Shown: piece by piece, positions 22,401 through 30,816 of the stretch | Layout: each line of letters starts with the position of its first letter | How positions within the stretch are numbered: position 1 is the stretch's first letter | From: Porodaedalea pini | Lineage: Eukaryota > Basidiomycota > Agaricomycetes > Hymenochaetales > Hymenochaetaceae | Length of the DNA: 64,000 bases | NCBI GenBank assembly: GCA_002794775.1 | Contig: NBAY01000006.1 | Span: 1,240,001-1,304,000 of the forward strand | Direction: 5' to 3' | The notes under the pieces: generated by a model | What the model was told of the DNA's origin: nothing | The model's input: the letters and a program-made list of their open reading frames with translations, nothing else | Databases searched by the model: none | Program-made: the position numbers and the translations under genes

Positions 22401-23066
22401 AACATGTCGGCAGAAGAATTCGCGAAGCACATCAAGGAGACCCATCGCGCGGCAAGGGACAATCTGGTCAAGGCAGCAGAAGACATGAAACGCTACCATG
22501 ACCGGACGGCAGGAGCATCGGTGGAATACAAGACTGGCGATAAGGTCTTCCTTGACGGGCGAAACATCAGTACGGACTCGCCGACAAAGAAACTTGCAGA
22601 CAAGTGGTACGGCCCCTTTGACGTCGTCGACAAGGTAGGAGCGAGCGCGTACAAGCTCAAACTCCCGAAGCGATGGAAAAAGGTCCACCCTGTCTTCAAC
22701 GAAGCCCTGTTGAAACCCGCCGTTGAACCGTCGTTTGAGAGCCAGAAGCTACCGCCACCACCACCACCGGAAATCGTCGACAACGAAGAGGAATACGAGG
22801 TTGAAGAGGTCATTGACTCACGTCTGCACCGAGGTAAACTACAGTACCTCGTCAAGTGGGTCGGGTACAACGAACCGACCTGGCAACCGGAGACGAACTT
22901 CGGCGAGAACGCAAAGGAGGCAATTGCTGAATTCTACCTCAAACACCCCGGTGCTCCCCGCAAACTCGATATCCCTCGCTCACGACTCCGTCCGCTCTTC
23001 GTCAACACCGAACCAGACGACCGCGATCTTGGTTGGTCGGGACGCCCAACCTTGAGGGGGGGGTAA
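19410..23066 (+). CDS. Gyp-D Pol: protease-RT-RNase H-integrase-chromodomain
   Basis: Open in the -1 frame from 19410; there is no usable ATG near its start, so it is expected as a Gag-Pol frameshift product. Numbering residues from codon 19476: protease DSGCTGS (D76), RT LDLRWGYY 336-343 and YLDD 400-403. RNase H follows (D548, E589, D616). The integrase zinc finger is H744, H752, C782, C785, and the core DDE is D815, D875, E911 with the canonical 35-residue D-E spacing. A GPF motif lies at 1046-1048. The chromodomain (about 1106-1157) contains LQYLVKWVGY and TWQPE. The stop TAA is 23064-23066, adjoining the 3' LTR. All catalytic residues I can check are present, so the protein should be functional. 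Confidence 0.95.
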   Translation, partial: LTGFCEWSGVAIGATDREEQGTLNPDSLKYNQPSVQHVDANDVDGFPEYEVPTGVKRSEGYEQLFMRGTGGRQLDLLLNVGHSVKGEVREVDAHALVDSGCTGSCIDVRFVERYGLETKRYIRPLAVLNADGTHNEAGLIEEYVDVELTIGHHKEQIVLAVTSLASSNIFLGYDWLRRHNPEVNWKTGTLDFTRCPGECVVEKDNEEGMRRVWRAAEETRRVREVRMDKESWPAYLNDYADVFSEKGFEKLPEHRPWDHVIDLKPDFKPSDCKIYPLTPTEQQSLKDFLDENLKSGRIRRSISPMASPFFFIKKADKSLRPIQDYHKLNDGTIKNKYPLPLIDELVDKVKKAKYITKLDLRWGYYNIRIREGDEWKAAFRTNMGLFEPTVMFFGLCNAPATFQAFVNHIFKELIYANLIIVYLDDILILSETIEEHIDTSRRVFQILRENGLYLKPEKCEFDAKVVKYLGHIIGNGEIKADPAKTEAIANWPVPRNLKQLQQFLGMGNWLRRFIKDYSKVVHPLTSLTGKKDWVWETEQQEAFEELRRRLCSPPVLAIANDEGPFRVEADSSNFALGGVLLQKQEGKWRVIAYRSEALLPAERNYEIYDKEMLAIVSALKEWRQYLLGARHTIEIWSDHANLTYFRSAQKLSYRQARWRTELEEFDFHLEHKSGKTMGKADLLSRKAGYDKGQDDNDGIVFIKEKWLNRGIVRTSRDEVLERVGEAQRAQDESERPTNMVEVDGLWRMKGKVYVPSTMKEAVLRECHDSTLAGHPGSSKTVELVRRDFWWASMFSDVRAYVRGCDRCQRTKALRASRSRPLHPNAVPEGPWEIVTVDLIGELPDSKGHNAICVFVDRFSKQMHAIPTTTKLSAEGMAQLYRDHVFRLHGLPKKIIHDRGTQFDASMMRELYKLLHIEGNPSTAYHPQTDGQTERVNQELEQYLRLFVDHRQSDWKDWLPLAEFAYNNREHSATKMSPFYANTGRHPRSFDAVRTSSTNMSAEEFAKHIKETHRAARDNLVKAAEDMKRYHDRTAGASVEYKTGDKVFLDGRNISTDSPTKKLADKWYGPFDVVDKVGASAYKLKLPKRWKKVHPVFNEALLKPAVEPSFESQKLPPPPPPEIVDNEEEYEVEEVIDSRLHRGKLQYLVKWVGYNEPTWQPETNFGENAKEAIAEFYLKHPGAPRKLDIPRSRLRPLFVNTEPDDRDLGWSGRPTLRGG
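19416..19422 (+). other. -1 ribosomal frameshift site of Gyp-D (GGGTTTT)
   Basis: A canonical X XXY YYZ heptamer in the gag frame (G GGT TTT), inside the 31-nt gag/pol overlap. Six nucleotides later comes a stem, GGTCAG 19429-19434 with CTGACC 19453-19458. Gag stop is 16 nt downstream of the heptamer. It is conserved in Gyp-C. Confidence 0.78.
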
Positions 23067-23489
23067 TGTCAGGACTCGAACTTTCCCTTTTCCTTATTTC
23101 CCCTTTTCCTTTTTCGTTTCTGTTAATTGCTCCTTTTCATTATCCTTAATCATCTTTCCAATCACTTCCCACACTCCCTCTACACGACCTTCATTCGTTC
23201 CATTCCCACTCGTTATGTAATGTTAGGTAATATAGTCTCACAGTCGTCGCTATATGAGGTCTCAGGAATCGCATGAACTCCTTGTTCTGCTTTTCCTCGT
23301 ACCTCCGCGTCGACCTAGGTGAGACTCGTCCCCCTTGTATTAGTCTAGTCTTGTATTAATCCTCGTACCTCCGCGTCGACCTAGCCTGAGTAAGCGTGTC
23401 CCGAGTTTACGCTCGAGTATAGCACGTCCCAGACGACAGTCAGCCGAGGCCTGCCCAGTCCGAGTCGTCTCCCGGACTCCCGCCTAACA
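23067..23489 (+). repeat. 3' LTR of Gyp-D (423 bp)
   Basis: By eye identical to 17234-17656. It is preceded by the polypurine run GAGGGGGGGG that primes plus-strand DNA. Confidence 0.97.
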
Positions 23490-23539
23490 AAGGGAAGACC
23501 AACTACATTTGGAGAGAACTTCATTCCAGGTCATGAATC
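23490..23539 (+). pseudogene. A1 aspartic protease, part 3 (C-terminal codons)
   Basis: After the AAGGG duplicate the frame of part 2 continues as KTNYIWREL to a TGA. This is the C-terminal extension seen again at 25464-25604. It completes the protease once all elements are removed. Confidence 0.75.
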
Positions 23540-24639
23540 ATCTTCATATTGTAAAATTGGAATTTTATTTGGTATAATGATTTCATGATAGTCAGATTCC
23601 ATTTCAAATATGGCATCAAGTGAAAGGAAATCTTAAACATTGTACTGGTATCATGGCTGCAAAAATATGAGTAAACTATGCTAAAATGTGTGGCAGAAGC
23701 AGATGAAAGTGTACATCAACCATATTGAGAGTCTCCCACAGGATAAATTTATTACACCTCAAGGTTATGCACCAAATAGAAGCACAGGATGCCCTTGAGG
23801 ATATCATGCAGAAGAAGGGAAGACTCAATACATGTGCCACAGTGGCAAGCATTCTATGCAACAACAACTCTTGCTCAATTTGAGAGATGCAATAGCTCAA
23901 AACAATTCCTAGAGGTGTACACTGCTGAGGTGTCTCAGTACACCATAGAGTATCATGCTCATCACAAGAATGAGCAGCAGCATTGCAAAAAAAGGATAGA
24001 AGTATGTTGCACATGATGTGAGAAAGAGTGTTCTTCTGCAGTGGATAAGCATAGCCTGTAAGCTTGGTGACAAGAAGATTTGTTACCCCCTAGATACACT
24101 CTTCTTACTGATGCCATTGTGAATGAAGTCTGTCCATTAAGTTCCTTGACAGGGCAATCCCCTTCAGGTTGGCCAACTTGGAAAGCTGCATAAAGTGCTC
24201 AGCAATCACACTTTATGGTTATGACATTCCCTCCCTGTCCCTTGATGGTTTTGGTGTGAGATCAAGAATCAGTATTAGTGTTAGTTAGAATATCTAAACA
24301 TGATGGTTACATTGCATATATCAATGTAGCTGTTTACAAATGGCAATTGAGAGAATGTACTTTGGACTATAGGCCTCCTTTTACTCCTGAGTGATTGCAT
24401 ACTGAGCTACTCTAATGACTTGAGAAACGTGAAATGTGAGCACTTCAGTCATACAAGAAAAGTAATCACAGGTGACTGCAACAACCTCCAGAACAGAGCC
24501 TGAAAACTCTGAAATTTGTTCATCAGATGTGACTGTAGCACATGCATGAGTCTGAATGTAGCATATTCATTTTTGACTTGCAACTTTCATCATGAAATCC
24601 AAGACCCCAGATCTGCTAGTGTGTGTCTGCTAGGCTGCA
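23540..24639. other. AT-rich degenerate stretch, no intact gene
   Basis: No frame longer than about 110 codons. The first 60 bp resemble the DNA after the second protease C-terminus (25605 onward). The right part (about 24290-24639) reads on the minus strand as stop-interrupted protein-like sequence that continues across the solo LTR to 25326. Confidence 0.5.
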
Positions 24640-25326
24640 TGTTAAGACCTTATTTTTATTTTCCCTTTTACCATTTTCCTTTTACTTTATTCACTCCTTT
24701 TCATTACCTTTAATCATATTTCCAATCTGCTCCCACATTCACGTGACTCACAACAATCACAATGTAAATGATACAGCTTTAGATAATATCATCTCACAGT
24801 CGTTTGCTTATAAGGTCGAGGAACTCACACGAACTCCTTGTTCTGCTTTTCCTCTTACCTCTGTGACAACCTAGGTGAGATGCATCCCCCTTGTACTTAG
24901 TTTACATTGTGTTAATCCTCTTACCTCTGTGATGACCTAGACCTGAGTAAGATGCATCCCAAGTCTCTGCTCAAGTTACAGTGTGTTCCCAGCATCAATG
25001 TTAGCTGAGGCCACCTCGCTTGAGATCAACCCAAGCTCCACCTAACACTGCATCATTTTGCTGGTGATACTGCTGCTAAGTGTATGCTCTAGTAAGCCTA
25101 GTGTATTGATTTTGTCAGGTAGGCAGAGAGGATCTGAGGCCAAAGACTCTATCATCATCTCAAGCTTGTAAATCAAAGACATGAAACTCCAATCCAACTC
25201 AGAAAAATCTAGGTGACCTGGGATTATGTGCATCGTTCCAGGAATGTTAACAGAAGAAAGTTCAAGGTTATTTACCAGACTATACAGCACCGCACTCGAG
25301 ATGCACATGCTTTGATGCATGGACAT
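24290..25326 (-). pseudogene. Decayed unknown protein gene split by the solo LTR
   Basis: On the minus strand, 25326 down to 25048 is open (hydrophobic/Leu-rich, e.g. SLVNNLELSSVNIPG and LGLLEHTLSSSI). Removing the LTR and one CTGCA lets the frame run on with several stops (HTLADLGSWIS, then YATFRLMHVLQ). The spacing of Leu and the ELDWSFMSL element recall the LRR/F-box-like families common in Agaricomycetes, but I cannot assign it. Confidence 0.35.
24640..25047 (+). repeat. Solo LTR (408 bp) of the Gyp-A/D family
   Basis: TGTTAAG...CCTAACA, flanked by a perfect 5-bp duplication CTGCA. It keeps the TTATAAGG box, GTTCTGCTTTT and the duplicated CCTCTTACCTCTG block. Compared with Gyp-D many CG sites are TG or CA, so it is old. 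It is the product of LTR-LTR recombination. Confidence 0.93.
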
Positions 25327-25463
25327 ACTACTACTAAGGCTTGAGAGGCGGCTAGAGGATATGGTGCGGACTATTTACTGAAGTTTTCTGATACACGCAG
25401 TGGAGCTTAGCACAGTCGTACTTCCTTTCCTGACGAGCCGGTTGCGCTCCACCTGTCCTTACG

Positions 25464-25604
25464 ATGCAACAACCAGAGCTCTTTCTACCTACGATCAGCA
25501 AACGCAGGTCTAGTAAAGAAGCGAAGAAGATTGGCATTGTGAAGGTTGAAGGGAAGACGGACTATGTTTGGCGGGAGTTCCGTCCCGAGTCCTACTGCTA
25601 CTAG
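25464..25604 (+). pseudogene. Second copy of the A1 protease C-terminus
   Basis: The frame encodes SSKEAKKIGIVKVEGK then TDYVWREFRPE and a TAG stop. It is homologous to parts 2-3 of the broken protease (LGIVEIEGKTNYIWREL). Similarity continues into the 3' flank (TCTTC, then TGTAA, then TTTGTGGTAAAATAAT against TTTGGTATAATGATT). It is a duplicated 3' end, apparently without the catalytic lobes. Confidence 0.6.
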
Positions 25605-25844
25605 GGTCTTCTTACTGTAACTTTGGATTTCTTTGTGGTAAAATAATTAATGACTGTCTTAATAACTATATAGAGAGGGTATACATTAGGATACGAGGAA
25701 ACTGTACTGAAATGAATTATGTACATAATGAACGACTCGCAAGGGATCGACGCGGTAGTGATTTGTATTCGTGGGAGAACAGAAGTGCAGAAACTTTTTG
25801 TAGTCCTCCATATGGCTGTGCGGGGCCACCAACCCTCTTGAACG

Positions 25845-28800
25845 ATGGAGACGTGCGTAAACGTTCCTCAAAATGTCTCGGACGAGCTCACCCAGATCCT
25901 CGCGAATCTCGTTCTCGGCGACAATGACATACGTTCGAAGTACGCCTCTGGATTTATGCAATTTAATCGGTTCTGACTTTGCGATGCAGCGCAGAGAAGG
26001 TCGTCGATGAGCGGCTCGCTCAGACGCCCGAGCTCTACATCCTTGCCATGGCCAACTTCACAACGACGGCGCCCGATGAGCAGATGCGGGCCTTTGCCCT
26101 TATCCTACTTCGCCGCCTGCTTTTCCGACCGCCTCAATCTCTTCCGAACACGGATGCGACGTCAGCTGGCGCGTCCTCGTCCTCGGGGCCGCATGGACCA
26201 CGTCTCACGCTCTACGACCATCTTTCTGAACAGACACGCGACGCACTAGAGCGTACGGCGCTGCATGCGCTGAGTATAGAACAAGCGCCTAGCGTAAAGA
26301 CAAAGGCAGCCGACACGGTGACGGACCTTGCGAACGCGTCCTTCCAGCGTGGACGCCCATGGCCAGCTCTTCAGGGAGCTGTCTATCGAGCTGTCGGCAG
26401 CAGTCCGAGTGCGAGAGAATGTGCATATCGGATACTGGAAAGATGTCAGGTGCTGGTCGCAGATGTGCCATCGGAGATCTTTATTCGCGGGTTAGCAGAC
26501 AGCGCCGTAGAGGTGAGCATATCTCATTCCGGACTGATATATGCTATATACTAATCGGGTTCGATCTTTGTCGCGGTACATGTAGGTTCGTCTGGCAGCA
26601 CTCAAGGCGACCGTCGCGTCGCTCAGTGTGACGTCGCCATTATCGCCGTCGACAGCTCACTCAACTTTGTTAGGGCGTGCGCTCGCGACACTCCCTGCCG
26701 CGCCACCGACACACACAACCAGGTTCCTTAACGCTCTCACACCACTCGCCGGCACACACCCAACTCTCTTTGCCCCTCATCTCAACGACCTTCTGCGCTT
26801 TCTGCCAGGAATCATTCTGAACAAAAAGGAGTACGATGCAGGCCCGACGCCAACTGTTGCACGACCCTTCCCAAATGGCGGTGGCGGCGGTGGTAGTGCA
26901 TTTCAGTTTCCACCCGCTTCAAAACAGTCGGAAAGTCATTCGGAAGATGACGAGGATGACGAGAGGGAGGAGACAAGACGGGCAGCCCTCGAATTGATGG
27001 TGTCCCTGAGTGAAGCGCGCCCATCCCTTGCGAGGCGTATCGACGGTTGGCTTCCCGCGCTTGTCCGAGCGTGCCTTGAGGGCATCGCAGAACTTCCAGA
27101 TGACGAGGAAACACTTGCAGCATGGCTCGATGCTGACCCAGCGGACGATCCGACAGACGCCACGTATCCACACGTATTCGAGCAGGCGCTCGACCGTCTC
27201 GCATGTGCATTTGCAGGGGCTCCCATCCTCGCGCTCGCATTCCAGTATATCCCCGGTATGCTCGCAAGTCACGACTGGCGCCTGCGGCATGGAGCGTTGA
27301 TGGCGATCGCATCGATGGGTGAGGGTGGTGCACGTGTGATGGAGGGCGAGCTTGCTCGCGTCATCGTACTCATCACGGCTGCGTTCAGTGACCCGCATCC
27401 TCGGGTACGCTTTGCGGCATGCCAATGCATTGGCCAGCTCTGCACGGATCTTGAAGACGTTGTACAGGAACGGCATCACGCGGAGGTCTTCAGCGCGCTC
27501 CTCCGCACCCTCAATGCGCCGGAGCCACGAGTGCACGCGCACGCAGCGGCGGCGCTCATTAATGTATGCGAGGGCGTCGCTCATGCAACTCTACTTCCGT
27601 ACCTCGATGCTCTGGTAGGCGCGCTGCTCCGTCTACTTGAGCCTCAAGTGTCACCCATCGACGGCAAGGTGAAGAGCTATGTGCAAGAACAGGCGGTCAC
27701 AACGCTCGCTATGGTCGCCGATGCCAGTGAGGGCGACTTCGGCAGACATTATAAGAGCATCATGCCGCTTCTTATGAACGTGCTGAGGAATGCAGTGAAC
27801 GTAAGCGAGCATCGGAAACTCCGATGGAAGGCAATGGAGTGCGCTGGCCTGATTGCCATTGCTGTCGGGCGAGATACGTTCAGACCCGACTCGGCCGAGT
27901 TTGTCGAACTGCTCATGCAGATACAAAGTATGTTCGTATGCCTCTTTTGAGACGCACTTGTTTTGCTCATAGATTGCAGATAGCCCAGTTGACCCGGGCG
28001 ACACCATGCTCACGCACTACCTCATCGCGACGTGGGCAAAGGTCTGTCAGGCATTAGGCCCGGAATTCGAACCGTACCTTCCCGTTGTAATGCCTCCATT
28101 ACTGCATGCCGCTAGCGCTAAGGCCGATGTATCTGTCTGGGGTTCGTACCTGTCTCTTAACGTCGTACTCATGGACTGATTAATTTGCGGTAGATGAGGA
28201 TGACGAAGAAGCGGGCGTCGAGCGTGAAGGCTGGGAAACGATGTCCCTTGACGGTCAGCAAGTGGGCATCAGAACGAGTGCGATCGAGGAGAAGTGCCAG
28301 GCATTCGAGACCCTCGTCGTTTACGTTTCGACACTCGGAGCGCGCTTTGCTCCGTACCTCGCGCAGTCGCTCGAGCTTGTCCTACCTGCGCTCAAGTTTC
28401 TCTTTCATGAGGGCGTCAGGGAGGCTTGTGCCGTGTACGTCCATTGTCTCTTTCTTTAATTTATCGTACATTGATCTTATTATGCCATACAGAGTCATCC
28501 CAGTACTCCTTGTCTGCGGAAAACAGTCTGGTACACTCACGCCGCAAATGCTGGGTGCCGTCTTCGCTCAGCTCATCGGTGTCGCCCGTTCCGAAGCAGA
28601 TGCATCCTTCCTGGCATCGCTCTTCCGGTGTATCGCGGACTGTGTACGTGTAGCAGGTGGTGGGGCGGGAAGTGAACCGGGGACGGCACCGGCCGATGCA
28701 CTCCCACATGATATCCGTGAGGGTATCCTTGGAGCGGCTCGTCACCAGCTACAGGATCTCGCGGATAAGCGAAAGGCGCGTATGCGAAGGTTTTCGGCAG

Positions 28801-29021
28801 GCCTTGGGTCTGGCGACGAGAGTTCCAATGATGGGCGTGTGAGGGCTGAGGAATTAGAGGAAGAGCGCGAGGACGTCGCGTTACTGGAGGAGCTGGAGGA
28901 TTTCGCGCTCGATGATATTGCGAAGCTACTCAAGCTGTTCGACCCTGCTCACCCGCTTCTCGTTGCTGTAAGCAGCGTCAAAGAGCTTGGAATACGATCA
29001 GACTCGGACGATGCGGATTGA
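25845..29021 (+). CDS. Importin beta-3 / Kap121-type karyopherin
   Basis: Nuclear import receptor of the HEAT-repeat family that carries cargo through pores and releases it on RanGTP. Exons I infer: 25845-25939, 25990-26512, 26586-27927, 27980-28141, 28194-28434, 28493-29021 (963 aa, frames close exactly). The N-terminus has IRSNAEKVVDERL. The middle has the family signatures DWRLRHGALMAI, DPHPRVRFAACQ and HAAAALIN. Later come SPVDPGDTMLTHYLIATWAK, FEPYLPVVMPPLL and GIRTSAIEEKCQAFE. An acidic loop (EDDEDDEREE) lies in the N-terminal third. The C-terminus (FDPAHPLLVAVSSVKELG, then an acidic tail) is 100-200 residues shorter than yeast/human relatives. Confidence 0.9.
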
Positions 29022-30816
29022 GTGCTTGTGCCATTGATGCTTTGTCTAAGATGTAAATGTAAAGTAATATGTATAACGAACAGATTAGAGCGCGTTTTGT
29101 CATGCCACTTAATTTAATTCATTGGTTCTAAGTGCAGACTCGTTTTGCTTCAAGTAAGGGAGCAAAGCTTTATTCTGTGACCATGCGAACTATCATACCA
29201 GAAAGTCTCGAGGTGATTAGAAGTCCTCGAAAATCACCCTCAGATCCATCTTTCGTGCCACAATCTTTTCGGTCCCGAACAACCTTTCGACTCATCATTC
29301 AAGCTTCATGAAGGCGCCGGACTTTCGCTGATCGATGCGAAGCAGCCTCATCGGCCTAGAACAAAGTCCGTATTCCTTTATACTGTACCGTAATCTCCTA
29401 ACACAGAGGACGAAAAACATCAACCATGCAGTGGGCAGCAATTCTGCAACTTCCGAGTATGCTAATGTATGTTAAAATATATGCTTGCTTGGGGGTATAT
29501 ACCGGAGGTCAGGTATAACTGGAATTGCGGAGTGCTCTTGCAGATAACTCACTATTGCGATTACTTGCTATAGAGACAAGTGGTCTGCATTAAAAGCAAT
29601 CTGGAAAGGCAGTTCACAGGATATTGCACTTGAGAGGTGTTGATCACAGTGCCTTAATTGGCCTCCCGGCAAGTCCTTGATCTTCAATACTAAGTTATGC
29701 AAATCTTCCATGGACTGTTGTCCTTCTTTCTCTGCCGTCAGACATGTCAGCATACGATCGAGATGTTCAAAATAGATCCGAAGCTTCAATTGCAAGCGTT
29801 TCGGGAATTGAGTTGGTAAGAAGCAATGAAGGTGATATCGGCACCACAAGCTAGTACTTTAGTGAGGATGAGCGCATGCTACGATCTATATGCATATGAT
29901 TCTCATTTGAGAAACTTCAAGCCTGTGAAGATGGCAGAAAGCCGAGTTGTCAATGCAAACTGAACGTAAGAATATGATAGGTTGTCAATGCTCCATCTTC
30001 ATTACCACCCTATTAGTTGATTCATCTCCTTCGAATGCAAAGGTTTCTGTCCTTGTATTGAGATTGAGAAACCCGCTCACTGATTTTGTGCACCACCGAG
30101 AGCGGAATGTGCGCGAAGATTGTCCTGAGCGATGACTCGGAGGGGCGCAGCCCAAACAGGAACGACTGAATCAGGGCACATGGCTCTCGATCAGCGGGAA
30201 GTATAGAAATGGAGAATTGCTAGAAATCCATCTCAGAGTTTTGCGAGTATTTTGTAGGCATTTTCAGCTGAAAGATGGTGTGATTGTAGTGAATAATTCG
30301 ATGAGAATATTCTGTGGATATATTGCACGTGAGGAGAGTGTAGCCGAGCGGAAAGAAAAGAGTCGCGAATCACGGCCGACGCGTCGTGTGACTGCATTTC
30401 GTCTGAACCTCGCTGGTTCTCTCATGCCATTCATATTTCATTATTACTATGCCAGGGCGAACCTCATGCATCCCTCTTCTCTTCTTCTTCAACCCCCAAG
30501 ACGACAACGCAACGGGTGTCGACGTGTCGACGCGAAGTGACTGTGCGAACTCTACGAACGAACGTTCACGCGCTCGACTGGGTTCGGAAGTAATCTGAAC
30601 TAGAAGCGAGTTCTCGCTCACTTGATTTCGCGCGAGACCTCCGTAGGTGCGGGGACGTGCTAGGGCAAAGAATCGGAGTTACTGCACCCCAACGACGAGC
30701 AGCTACGTGCTAGTTCGTGTCAGCCCTCGAGTTGATCCAGCACTTGTCAGCCGCACTCTCACCTGTCTGTCTTATTTGGCTCACCGACAAGCAATCAACC
30801 GGCAGCTGTTAGCACA
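29022..30816. other. Intergenic, nothing supported
   Basis: Short frames only. The longest (29568-29849 on the minus strand, 93 codons) shows no recognisable motif and no splice partners that I can follow. Confidence 0.5.

Larger units (their letters stand above)
17234..23489 (+). mobile_element. Gyp-D: intact, probably autonomous Ty3/gypsy chromovirus
   Basis: A 6256-bp element with 423-bp LTRs that look identical over their whole length and a perfect target duplication AAGGG (17229-17233, 23490-23494). Gag and Pol are both free of stops. TATA box, self-primer, primer-binding site, frameshift signal and polypurine tract are all present. Chromodomain-containing Pol places it among chromoviruses. 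Nothing visible prevents mobility. Confidence 0.97.
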
